Shown piece after piece: positions 43,952-55,445 of a stretch of DNA of 64,000 bases. The notes beneath the pieces were generated by a model. The model ran no database searches, was not told where the DNA came from, and saw only the letters and a list, made by a program, of their open reading frames with translations. A program made the position numbers and the translations under genes. Within the stretch, counting starts at the first letter, position 1; each line of letters begins with the position of its first letter. The DNA comes from an uncultured Arenicella sp. (GTDB taxonomy: Bacteria; Pseudomonadota; Gammaproteobacteria; Arenicellales; Arenicellaceae), in contig CALIVT010000019.1 in the NCBI GenBank assembly GCA_938048185.1, positions 1 through 64,000 of the forward strand, given 5' to 3'.

Positions 43952-44374
43952 CTACAAGGTTAAGTTCATGTCGCCGCGCTTCGTTTTAAGCAGCGCGGCG
44001 GAAATACTTTTAGCCACTTGCTCGGCCTTGGTTTTCATCAATTGAGCGTTGACCCCCTGATGCTTAGCGTCAACCGCACGATTAAATAAAAATAGCCATC
44101 GGGTGAAGTGCCCTGGCCGCAAGGGGAATTTTTGGTGCACGTCTAGGTGCTTCTGCAAAGGGTTACCTTTGTAGCGCTCTTGAGCCTCTTGCTGTTTGGT
44201 GCCAAACAAACTATCAGCCCAAAAATTAACAATAATTGGTAAGTGATGCTCTAATTCAATACTAACCACGTCGGTAAAAATAAAACCGATAATTGCGTCA
44301 TCTAATACATCTGCATAAAAGCGCGCGACAATATCTTCAATATCCGCACGTTGAGCTACGTCTTTCTTCAACAT
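43952..44374 (-). CDS. Group III truncated haemoglobin
   Basis: 140 residues with a 2-over-2 globin pattern of group III: IVARFYADVLDDAIIGFIF, LPIIVNFWADSLFG and the haem-side helix with HLDVHQKFPLRPGHFTRWLF, where a His acts as proximal ligand. These cytoplasmic haem proteins bind O2 or NO and are tied to nitrosative or oxidative stress. A basic, unusual C-terminal tail (KTKRGDMNLTL) follows the last helix. It lies head to head with lipA (54 bases) and tail to tail with yaaA, itself a peroxide-stress gene. Confidence 0.88.
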   Translation of the reverse strand: MLKKDVAQRADIEDIVARFYADVLDDAIIGFIFTDVVSIELEHHLPIIVNFWADSLFGTKQQEAQERYKGNPLQKHLDVHQKFPLRPGHFTRWLFLFNRAVDAKHQGVNAQLMKTKAEQVAKSISAALLKTKRGDMNLTL

Positions 44375-44428
44375 TAGTTGTTATACTTCTCAGCCAATTT
44401 GATCCCACTAGTTTAGCCTAGCATCTTA

Positions 44429-45433
44429 ATGTCTGACACTACTGCTAAAAGCCCACGACCTCAAGCCGACCCAAAATCCAAGCCTAAGCCGGTAGTCGCT
44501 GGGGAAAAGCTGCGCGGCGCCGAAAAAATGGCACGCATTCCGGTCAAAATTGAAAAGACCGTCAACCCCTTGCGCAAACCAGACTGGATTCGCATTCGCT
44601 TGCCGCACGGCAATAAAGTGCAACAACTCAAGCAAACGCTGCGGGACAATAAGCTACACACCGTGTGTGAAGAAGCGTCCTGCCCTAACCTGTCTGAATG
44701 CTTCTCACGTGGTACCGCCACCTTCATGATCATGGGTGATATTTGCACACGTCGCTGCCCATTTTGTGATGTAGCTCACGGCCGACCTCTCGCGCTCGAC
44801 CAAGAAGAACCAACGCACCTCGCGCAAACTATTGAGGCCATGAAACTCAATTATGTGGTGATTACGTCGGTTGACCGTGATGATTTGCGTGATGGTGGCG
44901 CTGGCCACTTCGTTGATTGCATTAAAGAGACGCGCGCGCTAAACCCGAAGACTCAAATTGAAATTCTTGTGCCGGATTTTCGGGGGCGCATGGACGTTGC
45001 CATTGAGCTTATGGCTGACAACCCGCCAGACGTGTTTAATCACAACCTAGAAACCATTCCTGCGCTGTACCGAAAAGTGCGCCCAGGCTCAGACTATCAA
45101 TGGTCACTCGACCTAATTAAGAAATTTAAGGCCGCACAGCCAACGGTGCATACTAAGTCTGGGCTGATGCTGGGAATCGGTGAAACGATTGACCAGGTTA
45201 AAGATGTGCTGCGTGACCTAAAAGCACACGACTGCGACATGATTACGCTAGGGCAATACCTACAACCCAGCCTAAGCCACCTGCCGGTTGATCGATATGT
45301 TCATCCTGACGAGTTTGCTGAACTAAAAGACTTTGGCGACGCGCTTGGGTTTAAACACGTTGCGTCCGGGCCAATGGTTAGATCGTCTTACCATGCCGAT
45401 GTTCAGGCGCACGCAGCTGAGGAAAATGGCTAG
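44429..45433 (+). CDS. lipA: Lipoyl synthase
   Basis: 334 residues. A radical-SAM enzyme that inserts two sulphur atoms into octanoyl groups on lipoyl domains. Both cluster sites are present: auxiliary [12 protein letters not shown] (Cys80, Cys85, Cys91) and radical-SAM CTRRCPFC (Cys106, Cys110, Cys113). The conserved C-terminal [14 protein letters not shown] is present. The N-terminus is longer and Pro/Lys-rich compared with the core. The partner octanoyltransferase gene lipB is not next to it. It lies just before the malic enzyme and pyruvate dehydrogenase genes, whose E2/E3 lipoyl domains are its substrates. Confidence 0.96.
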   Translation: MSDTTAKSPRPQADPKSKPKPVVAGEKLRGAEKMARIPVKIEKTVNPLRKPDWIRIRLPHGNKVQQLKQTLRDNKLHTVCEEASCPNLSECFSRGTATFMIMGDICTRRCPFCDVAHGRPLALDQEEPTHLAQTIEAMKLNYVVITSVDRDDLRDGGAGHFVDCIKETRALNPKTQIEILVPDFRGRMDVAIELMADNPPDVFNHNLETIPALYRKVRPGSDYQWSLDLIKKFKAAQPTVHTKSGLMLGIGETIDQVKDVLRDLKAHDCDMITLGQYLQPSLSHLPVDRYVHPDEFAELKDFGDALGFKHVASGPMVRSSYHADVQAHAAEENG

Positions 45434-45541
45434 ACCCAACTCATTACCACTAGAGGCCATATTGTAATGCGGCTGACAACGGCCGAATAACGAGCAATCA
45501 CGTTAAATTGCCAATAATAACAACTAACTAATCATCTACTT

Positions 45542-47722
45542 ATGAGTAAATCACTACGCGATGCGGCACTGCACTATCACCGTAGCCCTAAGCCCGGAAA
45601 AATTCGAATTCAAGCGACCAAACCGCTGTCAAATCAAGGTGATTTGGCGCTCGCGTATTCCCCAGGTGTGGCAGAGCCATGTTTAGAGATTGAAAAAGAT
45701 CCGCTTGCGGCCGCGTATTACACGTCACGTAGCAATTTAGTTGGCGTCGTCACCAATGGCACGGCGGTACTCGGCTTAGGTAATATCGGCGCATTAGCGT
45801 CAAAACCTGTAATGGAAGGCAAAGCCATTCTTTTTAAGAATTTTGCAGATGTAAACGCCTATGATATTGAGGTAGACGAAACCGACGTTGATGCATTTTG
45901 TGATGTGGTCGCCGCCTTAGAGCCAACCTTTGGCGGCATCAACCTTGAAGATATAAAAGCGCCGCAATGCTTTGAAATTGAAGCAAAATTACGCGAACGC
46001 ATGAACATTCCGGTGTTCCATGATGACCAGCATGGTACCGCTATTGTGTGTGCCGCTGCGGTTCGTAACGGCTTGCGTGTCGTTGATAAAGACATCAGCC
46101 AAGTCAAGCTTGTTGTGTCGGGCGCTGGTGCTGCGGCAATGGCTTGCACCAACCTATTGATTGACATTGGCGTTGACATCAATAACGTTCTAATGCTCGA
46201 TAGCCGCGGGGTCATTCACTCGGAACGCGAGAATTTAGACAAGTCTAAGCAGCGCTTTGCAATTCAAACAGAGGCCCGCACCTTGGAACATGCCATGCAT
46301 GATTGCGACGTGTTCCTCGGCGTATCGCAGCCGAACCTAGTGAGCGTGCCCATGCTCAAAAGCATGGCAGACAAACCACTGATACTGGCGATGTCCAACC
46401 CTGATCCTGAAGTGCGGCCTGAATTGGTCTATGAGCACCGACCCGACGCAGTAATGGCAACCGGTCGATCAGACTTCCCAAATCAGGTGAACAACGTATT
46501 GTGCTTCCCCTTTCTGTTCCGTGGCGCACTGGATGTTGGCGCCACCACAATTACGCGCGAAATGGAAATCGCCTGCGTAAATGCATTGGCCGATTTAGCC
46601 TTATCTGAGAGCAATGAGGTGGTAGCGAGCTACTACCAAAACGAGACAATGCAATTTGGCGCTGGCTATATTCTACCCAAACCTTTTGATCCGCGATTGA
46701 TCACTACCATCGCACCAGCGGTAGCACAAGCAGCAATAGACAGCGGTGTTGCGACTCGCCCATACGAAAGTTTTGACGCATATCAAAAAAGCCTAGAGCC
46801 CTTGGTCTATCGCACCGGCAATGTAATGCGCCCAATTTTCGAGAAGGCCTTAAACACGACCCATAAAGTGGTCTATACCGACGGCGAAAATGAACGCGTA
46901 CTGCGTGCTGTACAAGATGTCGTTGATCAAGGTTACGCAAGGCCGTTGCTCATTGGCGACGCCGACGTAATTCTTAAGACCATTGAAACGCTGGGCTTGC
47001 GCCTCAAACAAGATACTCACTTCGAAATTATTGCGCCACGCGGCGAGAGTGCCAGTGACCGCATCACTTACGCCTGTGTATTGATTGAGAACGGCACCGC
47101 GCATGCGGCGCTAACCGGCCCTAGCGTAAAGCTGCATGAGCAAATCGAGTCGATTGAACGCTGCGCCGGGGTACGCCATGATGACGAGCACATGGCGGTG
47201 ATGCATCTTCTCTTGTTAGACAACGGCTCGTACTTTATTGCAGATACGAGTATTCATGATGATCCCAGCGCGGAAGAGCTTGCGAACATCACGGTGATGG
47301 CTGCCGAAGAGATAAAACGGTTTGGCATGGTGCCCCGCGCAGCCTTGTTGTCACATTCCAATTTCGGTAGTCACCCGACTAAATCAGCACTTAAAATGGC
47401 CAAGGCCAAAGAAATACTTGCGAAAATTGCGCCCGATCTAGAGGTTGATGGCGAGATGAAAGGCGGCATGGCACTCAACCCCGAGGTACGCGCTAAGTCT
47501 GGAAAAAGCTCATTAACAGGTAACGCCAACTTATTGATTATGCCCAACTTAGACGCGGCTAATATCACTTACACAATGCTAAAGTCGCTGGCGAATGGCA
47601 TCTCTGTAGGCCCAATTATTTTGGGCGCAGATGTTCCCATACACGCCATCACACAAACCACAACACCGCGCGGAATCGTGAACTTGACAAGCTTGGTAAC
47701 CGCTAGCGTAAAAGCACATTAG
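45542..47722 (+). CDS. maeB: NADP-type malic enzyme with phosphotransacetylase domain
   Basis: 726 residues, the size of the MaeB family. The N-terminal half is malic enzyme ([62 protein letters not shown]). The C-terminal ~300 residues are a phosphotransacetylase-like domain ([18 protein letters not shown], then [20 protein letters not shown]), thought to allow control by acetyl-CoA. It converts malate to pyruvate and CO2 with NADPH. Pyruvate is the substrate of the pyruvate dehydrogenase encoded next. A strong terminator follows, so it is not in one transcript with aceE. Confidence 0.95.
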   Translation: MSKSLRDAALHYHRSPKPGKIRIQATKPLSNQGDLALAYSPGVAEPCLEIEKDPLAAAYYTSRSNLVGVVTNGTAVLGLGNIGALASKPVMEGKAILFKNFADVNAYDIEVDETDVDAFCDVVAALEPTFGGINLEDIKAPQCFEIEAKLRERMNIPVFHDDQHGTAIVCAAAVRNGLRVVDKDISQVKLVVSGAGAAAMACTNLLIDIGVDINNVLMLDSRGVIHSERENLDKSKQRFAIQTEARTLEHAMHDCDVFLGVSQPNLVSVPMLKSMADKPLILAMSNPDPEVRPELVYEHRPDAVMATGRSDFPNQVNNVLCFPFLFRGALDVGATTITREMEIACVNALADLALSESNEVVASYYQNETMQFGAGYILPKPFDPRLITTIAPAVAQAAIDSGVATRPYESFDAYQKSLEPLVYRTGNVMRPIFEKALNTTHKVVYTDGENERVLRAVQDVVDQGYARPLLIGDADVILKTIETLGLRLKQDTHFEIIAPRGESASDRITYACVLIENGTAHAALTGPSVKLHEQIESIERCAGVRHDDEHMAVMHLLLLDNGSYFIADTSIHDDPSAEELANITVMAAEEIKRFGMVPRAALLSHSNFGSHPTKSALKMAKAKEILAKIAPDLEVDGEMKGGMALNPEVRAKSGKSSLTGNANLLIMPNLDAANITYTMLKSLANGISVGPIILGADVPIHAITQTTTPRGIVNLTSLVTASVKAH

Positions 47723-47751
47723 CGGTCTGTTATTTAGACAACAGCTAGGCG

Positions 47752-47799
47752 AGCCCTTGATATAGTCATTTACGTTGGGCTTATATCAAGGGCTTTTTT
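47752..47799 (+). terminator. Terminator of maeB
   Basis: AGCCCTTGATATA and TATATCAAGGGCT are perfect 13-base arms around a 17-base loop, followed by six T. It starts 30 bases after the maeB stop codon. Confidence 0.9.
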
Positions 47800-47951
47800 A
47801 CGGTAGCGCGTCCGAAAATTCGAAATGATCGGCAAAATAAAGCGTCAGCCTTTACATCACTGAAACTTATGGTTATCATTCACGCCGCAAATAAAGGCTC
47901 ACAGCTAATACGATCCACCCACTATTTTCGACTCCAATTAAAGGAAACCTC

Positions 47952-50627
47952 ATGAGCAACGAACCTCTCGTTCCGCAAACCGATATTGATGCCCTGGAAA
48001 CCCAAGAATGGGTCAACGCGCTCGAGAGCGTTATTGAAGCCGACGGTTCGGACCGTGCACGGTTTTTATTGCGAGAGTTAGCCGATGTCGCACGCGAGGC
48101 CGGTGCACAGCTGCCCTATGGCCTGAATACGCCCTATATAAATACAATTCCGGTGGAGAAGCAGCCAGCGCTGCCTGCTGACCGCCAGTTAGAATTTAAA
48201 ATCCGCTCGATGATTCGCTGGAACGCGGCCGCAATGGTGTTGCGTGCGAACAAAATCAGCACCGAATATGGCGGTCATATCGCCAGCTTTTCATCCGCCG
48301 CGGTATTGTACGAAATCGGCTTCAACCACTTCTGGCGGGCGCGCTCTGATGAGCACGGTGGTGACATGATTTATTACCAAGGACACTCCGCACCTGGCAT
48401 GTATGCCCGAGCGTTTTTGGAAGGCAGGTTAACCGTAGAGCAATTAGATAATTTTCGTCAGGAAGTCGGCGGCAACGGCCTGTCAAGCTACCCTCACCCG
48501 TGGTTGATGCCGAATTTCTGGCAATTCCCAACCGTGTCTATGGGGCTTGGGCCTATCATGGCAATCTATCAGGCCCGCTTTCAAAAATACCTTGAAAACC
48601 GCGAACTGGTTAGCGTCGAAAACCGTAAGGTTTGGGCCTTTTTAGGCGACGGAGAAATGGATGAACCAGAATCGCGCGGCGCCCTCGGGCTCGCGGGTCG
48701 CGAGAAACTTGATAACCTAATCTTCGTCATTAACTGCAATCTGCAACGCTTGGACGGGCCAGTACGCGGCAACGGAAAGATCATTCAAGAACTTGAATCT
48801 GAGTTTAGGGGCGCAGGCTGGAATGTCATTAAGGTAATCTGGGGCTCTCAGTGGGACATTTTGCTGGAAAAAGACAGCGACGGAATTCTGCAAAAACGTA
48901 TGCAAGAATGCGTCGATGGTGAGTACCAAGCGTTTAAAGCTAAGGGGGGCGCTTACACCCGCGAGCACTTCTGGAATACGCCGGAGTTGAAGGCGATGGT
49001 CGCTCACATGAGCGACGATGATATCGATTTAATGTCGCGTGGTGGTCACGACACGGATAAAGTTTACGCGGCGTATCGCGCGGCAGTTAAGCATTCAGGC
49101 CAACCTACTGTGATCTTGGCGAAGACCGTAAAGGGCTTAGGAATGGGGGAATCCGGCCAAGGCCAGAATACCTCACACCAACAAAAGAAGATGGATTTAG
49201 TGTCGTTGAAAGGCTTTAGAAACCGCTTTAAAATTCCAGTATCAGACGAGCAAGTAGAGAATGTAGAGTACATCCTGCCTGATGAAAATTCGCCTGAAAT
49301 CAAATACTTACACGCAAGACGTCAAGCATTAGGTGGCTATCTACCAAGCCGCCCTAACCCGTCGAACACGTTAGAAATTCCGTCGTTGGACACATTTAGC
49401 AAATTGCTAGAATCGTCTGGTGATCGAGAAATTTCGTCCACCATGGCGTTTGTGAGAATCTTATCGTCGCTCGTGCGCGACAAAAACATCAAAGACCGCA
49501 TCGTGCCAATTGTGCCCGATGAAGCCCGGACCTTCGGTATGGAAGGCTTGTTTCGCCAGCTCGGAATTTATGCCAACGAAGGCCAAAAGTACGAACCGGA
49601 AGACTCAGACCAACTGATGTACTACCGCGAAGATAAAAAAGGTCAGGTACTCGAAGAAGGCATTAATGAAGCCGGGGCGTTCTCATCCTGGATTGCCGCA
49701 GCTACGTCGTATTCGACCAACGAATTACCGATGATTCCGTTCTACATCTACTATTCAATGTTCGGCTTCCAACGCATAGGCGACTTGGCGTGGGCCGCTG
49801 GTGACATGCAAGCTCGCGGCTTTTTAGTCGGCGGTACCGCCGGCCGAACGACTCTCGCTGGCGAAGGCTTACAGCACCAAGACGGTCACTCGCACATTCA
49901 AGCATCAACGATCCCTAACTGCGTTTCATACGACCCAACGTTTAGTTACGAATTAGCGGTAATTGTGCAAGACGGTATGCGCCGTATGTATGTAAACGAG
50001 GAAAACGTTTTCTACTATCTAACCGTGATGAACGAGAACTACAAGCACCCCGCCATGCCCGAAAATTCGGCTGAGGGTATCTTGAAAGGCTTATACCAGC
50101 TGTCGAAAAGCGAAAAAGATAACGGCAAAAATCCAACCGTGCAATTAATGGGTTCAGGCACCATTTTAAATGAGTGCATTGCCGCAGCGGAGATATTAGA
50201 AACTGAATTCGGTGTTGCCGCGAACGTCTGGAGCGCGACCAGTATCAACGAACTGCGCCGAGAAGGTTTAGAAGCACAACGTTGGAATATGCTGCACCCT
50301 TCTGAGAAACCCAAACTTTCTTATGTAGAGCAATGCTTTCAAGAGCAAACCGGGCCGGTAATTGCGGCTACCGATTATATGAAAGTCTACGCGGATTCGA
50401 TTCGCGAGTTCGTACCATCACGCTATGTCGTGCTTGGCACCGATGGCTTTGGCCGCAGTGATGACCGCCAGCAGCTGCGCAGTCATTTTGAAGTTAACCG
50501 TGAGTATATTATCGTGGCTGCGCTCTCTGCTTTATTTGAAGACGGTAGTCTAGACGCCAAGATAGTGAATAAAGCCATTAAACAGTTTAATATCGACCCA
50601 AAGAAACCGGCGCCAGATAGACTCTGA
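47952..50627 (+). CDS. aceE: Pyruvate dehydrogenase E1 component, homodimeric type
   Basis: 891 residues, full length for the AceE family. It uses thiamine diphosphate to decarboxylate pyruvate and passes the acetyl group to lipoate on AceF. Thiamine-pocket motif GDGEMDEPESRG followed by NCNLQRLDG. Also FYIYYSMFGFQRIGDLAWAA, then GLQHQDGHSH, and at the end LGTDGFGRSD and RSHFEVNREYI. AAGGAAA precedes the ATG. No pdhR regulator gene is upstream, unlike E. coli. aceF follows after 85 bases, containing a partly symmetric GGTCATGACC element. Confidence 0.97.
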   Translation: MSNEPLVPQTDIDALETQEWVNALESVIEADGSDRARFLLRELADVAREAGAQLPYGLNTPYINTIPVEKQPALPADRQLEFKIRSMIRWNAAAMVLRANKISTEYGGHIASFSSAAVLYEIGFNHFWRARSDEHGGDMIYYQGHSAPGMYARAFLEGRLTVEQLDNFRQEVGGNGLSSYPHPWLMPNFWQFPTVSMGLGPIMAIYQARFQKYLENRELVSVENRKVWAFLGDGEMDEPESRGALGLAGREKLDNLIFVINCNLQRLDGPVRGNGKIIQELESEFRGAGWNVIKVIWGSQWDILLEKDSDGILQKRMQECVDGEYQAFKAKGGAYTREHFWNTPELKAMVAHMSDDDIDLMSRGGHDTDKVYAAYRAAVKHSGQPTVILAKTVKGLGMGESGQGQNTSHQQKKMDLVSLKGFRNRFKIPVSDEQVENVEYILPDENSPEIKYLHARRQALGGYLPSRPNPSNTLEIPSLDTFSKLLESSGDREISSTMAFVRILSSLVRDKNIKDRIVPIVPDEARTFGMEGLFRQLGIYANEGQKYEPEDSDQLMYYREDKKGQVLEEGINEAGAFSSWIAAATSYSTNELPMIPFYIYYSMFGFQRIGDLAWAAGDMQARGFLVGGTAGRTTLAGEGLQHQDGHSHIQASTIPNCVSYDPTFSYELAVIVQDGMRRMYVNEENVFYYLTVMNENYKHPAMPENSAEGILKGLYQLSKSEKDNGKNPTVQLMGSGTILNECIAAAEILETEFGVAANVWSATSINELRREGLEAQRWNMLHPSEKPKLSYVEQCFQEQTGPVIAATDYMKVYADSIREFVPSRYVVLGTDGFGRSDDRQQLRSHFEVNREYIIVAALSALFEDGSLDAKIVNKAIKQFNIDPKKPAPDRL

Positions 50628-50712
50628 TAATACCTGCGGGAAAGACTCGCTGATTAGAATACAGTGGCCGGTCATGACCACTTGTAGTGACCAGTTAGGA
50701 ACCAGCTGAATA

Positions 50713-52992
50713 ATGATTAAATACGTTGAACTCACCGCGCCAGAAGCAAGCGCTTTTCGGCAGGCGAAGATCCTGTCGGTTGAGTGCCAAGAAGGTGATC
50801 AGATTAAAGAAGGCGACACTCTTTTTAGGGTCCAAAGCGGCGCGTTTGAGGTTAACTTGCCCGCGACTAAAACCGGCAAAGTTGTTGAGTTGATTGCAGT
50901 TAAGAATGAAAACATAACGCTGTCGACCGCCCTGCTTCTGCTTGAGATGGAAGTAGACGGCAGCACAGCAAGCACGCCAATTAGCAACGACGATGATTTG
51001 GCGATTCAAGCGATGCCTCAAACTAAAGCCCAGCCAAAAACTGAGCCAGCGTCCGAGGCAACACCAAAGCCCAGCAAAAGCAAAACTGAACCAGGTAGCA
51101 AACCATCCGAAGCTATAACAACAAAACAAAGTTCACCAGAACCTAAGAAAAGAAAGCGCAAAGCTAAGCGAACCAAAACGTCATCAAAGCAAGTTAAACA
51201 GCACACACAACAGTCGTTGGATCTAGGCGGTGAAGGCATTAGTGCCGAGCCAGAAGAACAACAAAGTCAAGACAACAGCAACGCGATTGAACAAACGAGC
51301 CAAGCAATGTCAGCAAATTCGATTACCCAAATTACCGTTCCCGATATCGGCGCAGACAGCGCAAAAGTAATAGACATCCTGGTGTCTGTCGGCGATACCG
51401 TCGTGCCCGAAGACCCATTGGTCACGCTTGAGAGCGATAAGGCGAGTATGGACGTACCAAGTACGCACTCAGGTGTTGTGCACTCTATTTCGGTGCACGT
51501 CGATCAAGATGTTAGCGAGGGCACCGTGCTTATTGAATTAGACTCGGGAGGCAACGACAGCGAAAATGATAAAAAAGCTGACGTGCAAGCCGCCGCCAAC
51601 AGCTCAGACTCTAACGGTTCGAGCTCTAACAACAATGAAGTTCAGGTGAACGCCCCTGCGACCTCGGCAAAGCCCGCGGGTGAGAAAGCCTCGTCAACCA
51701 GCACCCCAGTAATGATCCCAGATATCGGTGGCGATTCAGCCAAGGTTATAGAAATACTGGTCGCGGTTGGTGATGAAATTAACGTAGAAGATTCACTGGT
51801 CACACTGGAGAGCGATAAGGCCAGTATGGAAGTACCCAGCTCAGTTGCTGGGCGCATTGAGAGTATCGAAGTATCGGTTGACCAAGACGTGAGTGAGGGC
51901 AGCGTAGTGGTGATCATTGCCAGCACTAACGACAACGAGCTTACTGAACAGGCCGCCGGATCAGAAAAAACAGACACTCAAGCCGACGTACCCGCCAAAC
52001 CGGCGACAACGCCTAGCCCGGTTAAAGAAACAGTGCAGCCCGCGACGCTAGGCGCGCCCAGCTCGCCACAAGGCAAGTCACACGCGTCGCCGTCAATACG
52101 ACGTTTTGCACGTGAACTCGGTGTTGATTTAAGCCGTGTATCGGGCAGTGGTCGCAAGGGACGCGTTACCGAGACCGACGTCAAGAAATTCGTCAAAGGC
52201 GCGTTGAGTCACGCTTCTGAGACGAGCAGCACGCACGTTCAAGGCGGCAGTGGAATTCCAGCGGTGCCGGCTCAGGATTTCAGTAAATTTGGGGAAATCG
52301 ATGTTCAACCACTCAATAAAATAAAACGCTTAACCGCCGAAAATTTGCACCGCTCTTGGCTAAACGTGCCGCATGTCACGCATCACGACGAATCGAATAT
52401 CAGCGACTTAGAAGAATTTCGCAAACAGCTGAACGACGAGTACAAACGAGCCAAGCAAGATACGAAGTTATCACCACTGGCCTTTATCGTAAAAGCCGTA
52501 GTGAGTGGCTTGCGCAAATACCCCCAATTCAATGCGTCTTTGGAACCAGGCGGCGCAAACTTAATTTACAAGAAGTATTTCAATATTGGGATCGCGGTAG
52601 AAACGCCTAACGGTTTGGTGGTGCCCGTCGTTAAGGACGCCGATAAAAAATCGGTTGGCGAAATCGCAAAAGAGATGGGCGAGTTAGCCGCTAAAGCGCG
52701 AGATAAAAAGCTAACGATGGCCGACATGAGCGGCGCCTGCATCACTATTTCGAGCCTCGGGGGCATCGGCGGCACCAGCTTTACGCCGATAGTTAACACG
52801 CCAGAGGTTGCAATTTTAGGTGTTTCCAGAAGCAAGGTACAGCCGGTTTGGAACGGCAAAGATTTTGAACCAGGCATGGTCTTGCCACTCAGCTTATCGT
52901 ATGACCATCGAGTGATCGACGGTGCTGAAGCCGCACGTTTCACTCGGCACATTGCAGCAGTGCTCGAAGACGTGCGCCGCTTAACGGTTTAA
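50713..52992 (+). CDS. aceF: Pyruvate dehydrogenase E2, with a degenerate first lipoyl domain
   Basis: 759 residues. Order: a degenerate lipoyl-like domain (1-80), a long charged linker with a basic patch ([10 protein letters not shown], ~145), lipoyl domain 2 (Lys243 in [11 protein letters not shown]), an Asn/Ser-rich linker, lipoyl domain 3 (Lys369 in [11 protein letters not shown]), a peripheral-subunit-binding domain (about 457-495, [18 protein letters not shown]) and the acetyltransferase domain with [14 protein letters not shown] (His732). In the first domain the usual 'SDKA' reads SGAF (41-46 VQSGAF), so the lipoyl Lys is Ala44 and it cannot be lipoylated. Lpd follows after 10 bases. 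Confidence 0.94.
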   Translation: MIKYVELTAPEASAFRQAKILSVECQEGDQIKEGDTLFRVQSGAFEVNLPATKTGKVVELIAVKNENITLSTALLLLEMEVDGSTASTPISNDDDLAIQAMPQTKAQPKTEPASEATPKPSKSKTEPGSKPSEAITTKQSSPEPKKRKRKAKRTKTSSKQVKQHTQQSLDLGGEGISAEPEEQQSQDNSNAIEQTSQAMSANSITQITVPDIGADSAKVIDILVSVGDTVVPEDPLVTLESDKASMDVPSTHSGVVHSISVHVDQDVSEGTVLIELDSGGNDSENDKKADVQAAANSSDSNGSSSNNNEVQVNAPATSAKPAGEKASSTSTPVMIPDIGGDSAKVIEILVAVGDEINVEDSLVTLESDKASMEVPSSVAGRIESIEVSVDQDVSEGSVVVIIASTNDNELTEQAAGSEKTDTQADVPAKPATTPSPVKETVQPATLGAPSSPQGKSHASPSIRRFARELGVDLSRVSGSGRKGRVTETDVKKFVKGALSHASETSSTHVQGGSGIPAVPAQDFSKFGEIDVQPLNKIKRLTAENLHRSWLNVPHVTHHDESNISDLEEFRKQLNDEYKRAKQDTKLSPLAFIVKAVVSGLRKYPQFNASLEPGGANLIYKKYFNIGIAVETPNGLVVPVVKDADKKSVGEIAKEMGELAAKARDKKLTMADMSGACITISSLGGIGGTSFTPIVNTPEVAILGVSRSKVQPVWNGKDFEPGMVLPLSLSYDHRVIDGAEAARFTRHIAAVLEDVRRLTV

Positions 52993-53002
52993 GAGGCTCA
53001 AA

Positions 53003-54796
53003 ATGGCAAACACAATTGAAGTCAAGGTTCCCGATTTGGGTGGCGCTAGCGACGTTGAAATTATCGAAATTTTGGTGAGCATAGGTGATACCGTCTCGGT
53101 TGAGGACTCGCTTCTCACGCTTGAAAGCGATAAGGCATCAATGGATATTCCCGCGCCATCTGCCGGAAAAATTTCCGCCATTTTAGTGAATGTTGGAGAC
53201 ACACTAAACGAAGGCGATGCGATCGTGACTCTCGAGTCTGACGCGAACCAAACCACGAGTGAACCTACCTCTGCGGCTGCGTCAAAATCGACGTCGGATC
53301 AGGCGGACGAAAGCCAGCCAGTTGCCGACACCGTTAAGAGCGCAGCTCAGTCTAACCGCACTTTCAACGCAGACGAACATGCGCCACTAGTCGTTATTGG
53401 CTCTGGGCCTGGAGGCTACACTGCCGCTTTTCGTGCTGCCGACCTTGGGCAAGATGTGACGCTAATAGAACGTTATGAGGAACTCGGGGGTGTATGTCTA
53501 AACGTCGGGTGTATACCGTCAAAAGCTCTGCTCCACTCTGCTGCCGTAATTTCAGAAGCACGTGCCATGGAGCAGCACGGAATTAGTTTTGGCAAACCAA
53601 GCATCGATATTGACAAACTGCGTAGCTATAAAGAGTCGGTCATTGGAAAATTGACCGGCGGCTTGGCGGGCGTGGCAAAGGCACGTAAGGTCAAAGTGAT
53701 TAATGGTTATGCGAAGTTCACCTCAACGAACACGCTAAGTGTCGAGAGCAAGGACGGTACGTCCTCTTTGTCTTTTGACAAAGCAATTATCGCAGCAGGA
53801 TCAAGAGTTACAATTTTTCCAATGTTCGAAACTGATGACCCAAGGGTGATCGATTCAACTGGCGCGCTCGAACTTAAGGAAATTCCGAAAACGATGTTAA
53901 TCGTTGGCGGCGGTATCATTGGCCTCGAGATGGCAACTGTTTACGCCGAACTGGGGACAGATGTCTCAATTGTGGAGTTCATGCCTCAAATCATCCCCGG
54001 CGCCGATAAAGACTTAGTTGCGCCACTGCAAAAGCGAATGAAAGGCCTGCTTACAGAAATCATGCTCAAGACCAAGGTAGAAAGCATCGAGCCCCAAACC
54101 AAGGGCATCAAGGTTAATTTCGCGAACGCGGATGACAGTGCAAACGGACCGGCGTCCAAAACCTACGATATTGTGTTGGTGGCCACTGGCAGACGTCCAA
54201 ATGGAGACTTGATTGACGCTGACAAAGCTGGCGTTAACGTAGACGAACGAGGCTTTATAGCGGTCGACAATCAAATGCGCACTAATGTGTCACACATACA
54301 CGCAATTGGTGACATCGTCGGCCAACCAATGCTGGCGCACAAAGCAACTCACGAAGCCAAGGTTGCCGCTGAGGTTTGTGCCGGTGAAAAAAGTGGCTTC
54401 GAGGCGAACGTTATTCCATCGGTCGCCTACACTGACCCTGAAATAGCTTGGGTTGGTCTTACGGAGACCGACGCTAAAGCGCAAAAGATACACTACGAGA
54501 CTGGCGTGTTCCCGTGGGCGGCGTCTGGACGAGCAATCGGCAACGATCGCACCGAGGGTAAGACTAAATTGCTTTTCGATCCAGAAACACACAGAGTATT
54601 AGGTGGCGGCATTGTTGGAACCAGTGCTGGAGACCTTATTTCCGAGGTGGCACTAGCAATAGAAATGGGGGCCGACGCCGGCGATATTGGCTTGACCATT
54701 CACCCTCACCCGACCCTCTCAGAGACGGTTGCAATGGCGGCTGAAGTTTATGAAGGCACCATTACCGACCTATATTTACCCAAAAAGCCTAAATAA
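53003..54796 (+). CDS. lpdA: Dihydrolipoamide dehydrogenase with N-terminal lipoyl domain
   Basis: 597 residues, longer than the usual ~470 because a lipoyl domain (1-80, Lys44 in [11 protein letters not shown]) and a Ser/Thr-rich linker precede the flavoprotein. FAD site [20 protein letters not shown], redox disulphide [13 protein letters not shown] (Cys165, Cys170), NAD site [19 protein letters not shown], and the C-terminal catalytic HPHPTLSE (His569, Glu574). It reoxidises lipoate on AceF and passes electrons to NAD+. Such lipoyl-E3 fusions occur in several proteobacterial pyruvate dehydrogenase operons. AAGAGGC precedes the ATG, 10 bases after aceF. Confidence 0.96.
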   Translation: MANTIEVKVPDLGGASDVEIIEILVSIGDTVSVEDSLLTLESDKASMDIPAPSAGKISAILVNVGDTLNEGDAIVTLESDANQTTSEPTSAAASKSTSDQADESQPVADTVKSAAQSNRTFNADEHAPLVVIGSGPGGYTAAFRAADLGQDVTLIERYEELGGVCLNVGCIPSKALLHSAAVISEARAMEQHGISFGKPSIDIDKLRSYKESVIGKLTGGLAGVAKARKVKVINGYAKFTSTNTLSVESKDGTSSLSFDKAIIAAGSRVTIFPMFETDDPRVIDSTGALELKEIPKTMLIVGGGIIGLEMATVYAELGTDVSIVEFMPQIIPGADKDLVAPLQKRMKGLLTEIMLKTKVESIEPQTKGIKVNFANADDSANGPASKTYDIVLVATGRRPNGDLIDADKAGVNVDERGFIAVDNQMRTNVSHIHAIGDIVGQPMLAHKATHEAKVAAEVCAGEKSGFEANVIPSVAYTDPEIAWVGLTETDAKAQKIHYETGVFPWAASGRAIGNDRTEGKTKLLFDPETHRVLGGGIVGTSAGDLISEVALAIEMGADAGDIGLTIHPHPTLSETVAMAAEVYEGTITDLYLPKKPK

Positions 54797-54886
54797 TTGG
54801 ATACAGTGATTTTTTTCTCATTTTCGCTTAATTAATACGCAATTTTCTGCTACATTAAGCCCCGATGTCGCGGTGGTTACTAATTT

Positions 54887-55044
54887 AGTTCACTAGAACT
54901 CGACAACTTCATTTTCAGAGAAACGAAGCTGTGTTAAAAGAGTCGGACTAAGTGCTTGGTAGTGCCGTTGGGTAAACGGACGTGACATTACAATCAGCGT
55001 TGGAAAGCATGGGGTTTTCCAACCAAATAGCATCCCTATATGCT
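54887..55044 (+). promoter_or_regulatory. Structured leader before the 127-residue gene
   Basis: Four perfect hairpins follow one another: AGTTC-ACTA-GAACT (54887-54900), CCGTT-GGGTA-AACGG (54965-54979), GTTGGAAA/TTTCCAAC (54999-55023) and AGCAT-CCCTAT-ATGCT (55029-55044). The last ends 7 bases before the AAGGAG ribosome site. This could be a regulatory RNA leader. I cannot match it to a known riboswitch. Confidence 0.4.
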
Positions 55045-55061
55045 GTGATTAAGGAGTTAAA

Positions 55062-55445
55062 ATGGGTAAATTAATAAGCCTCGATGAGGTGAATGCGTCG
55101 GTGTTGCCAGCGAAAGTGTTGGTACTACTTTCTAAGTACGCGCAGTCTATGCGTAAGCATACCGGGTTGGTCATAAAAATCAGTTCAATGAATGTCTTCA
55201 AACATGTCCACAACACGAACAAATTAACGGAACACCCTGAAGTACGCCGCCTTCATCGCGACTTGCTCGTGGAAGTGAACCATCACTTGTTAGAGGGCAC
55301 AATGCAGACGAATCGCCAACGGTATGAAGCCACCGAATTCCCGGTTACACAGCGCTTCAAAAGCGAGAGCCTAGGCTCGGTGAAACCAAGTGGAGAAGTC
55401 AGCAGCCGAAAATTCGACATCGAGAATTCGCTGTCAGTTTTCTAA
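55062..55445 (+). CDS. Hypothetical protein (127 residues)
   Basis: Not recognised. The start is well supported by AAGGAGTTAAAATG. The N-terminal two thirds looks alpha-helical and basic (LPAKVLVLLSKYAQSMRKHT, HPEVRRLHRDLLVEVNHHL) with several His residues. The C-terminal 35 residues are polar and probably disordered (SLGSVKPSGEVSSRKFD). No signal peptide or membrane helix. Downstream the stop codon runs directly into a tandem repeat. A structured leader precedes it. A regulatory or nucleic-acid-binding role would fit the composition but is unproven. Confidence 0.6.
   Translation: MGKLISLDEVNASVLPAKVLVLLSKYAQSMRKHTGLVIKISSMNVFKHVHNTNKLTEHPEVRRLHRDLLVEVNHHLLEGTMQTNRQRYEATEFPVTQRFKSESLGSVKPSGEVSSRKFDIENSLSVF

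Noticed and set aside
47952-54796. Antisense frames in aceE, aceF and lpdA
   Set aside because: All lie opposite strong housekeeping genes and show composition of shadow frames.
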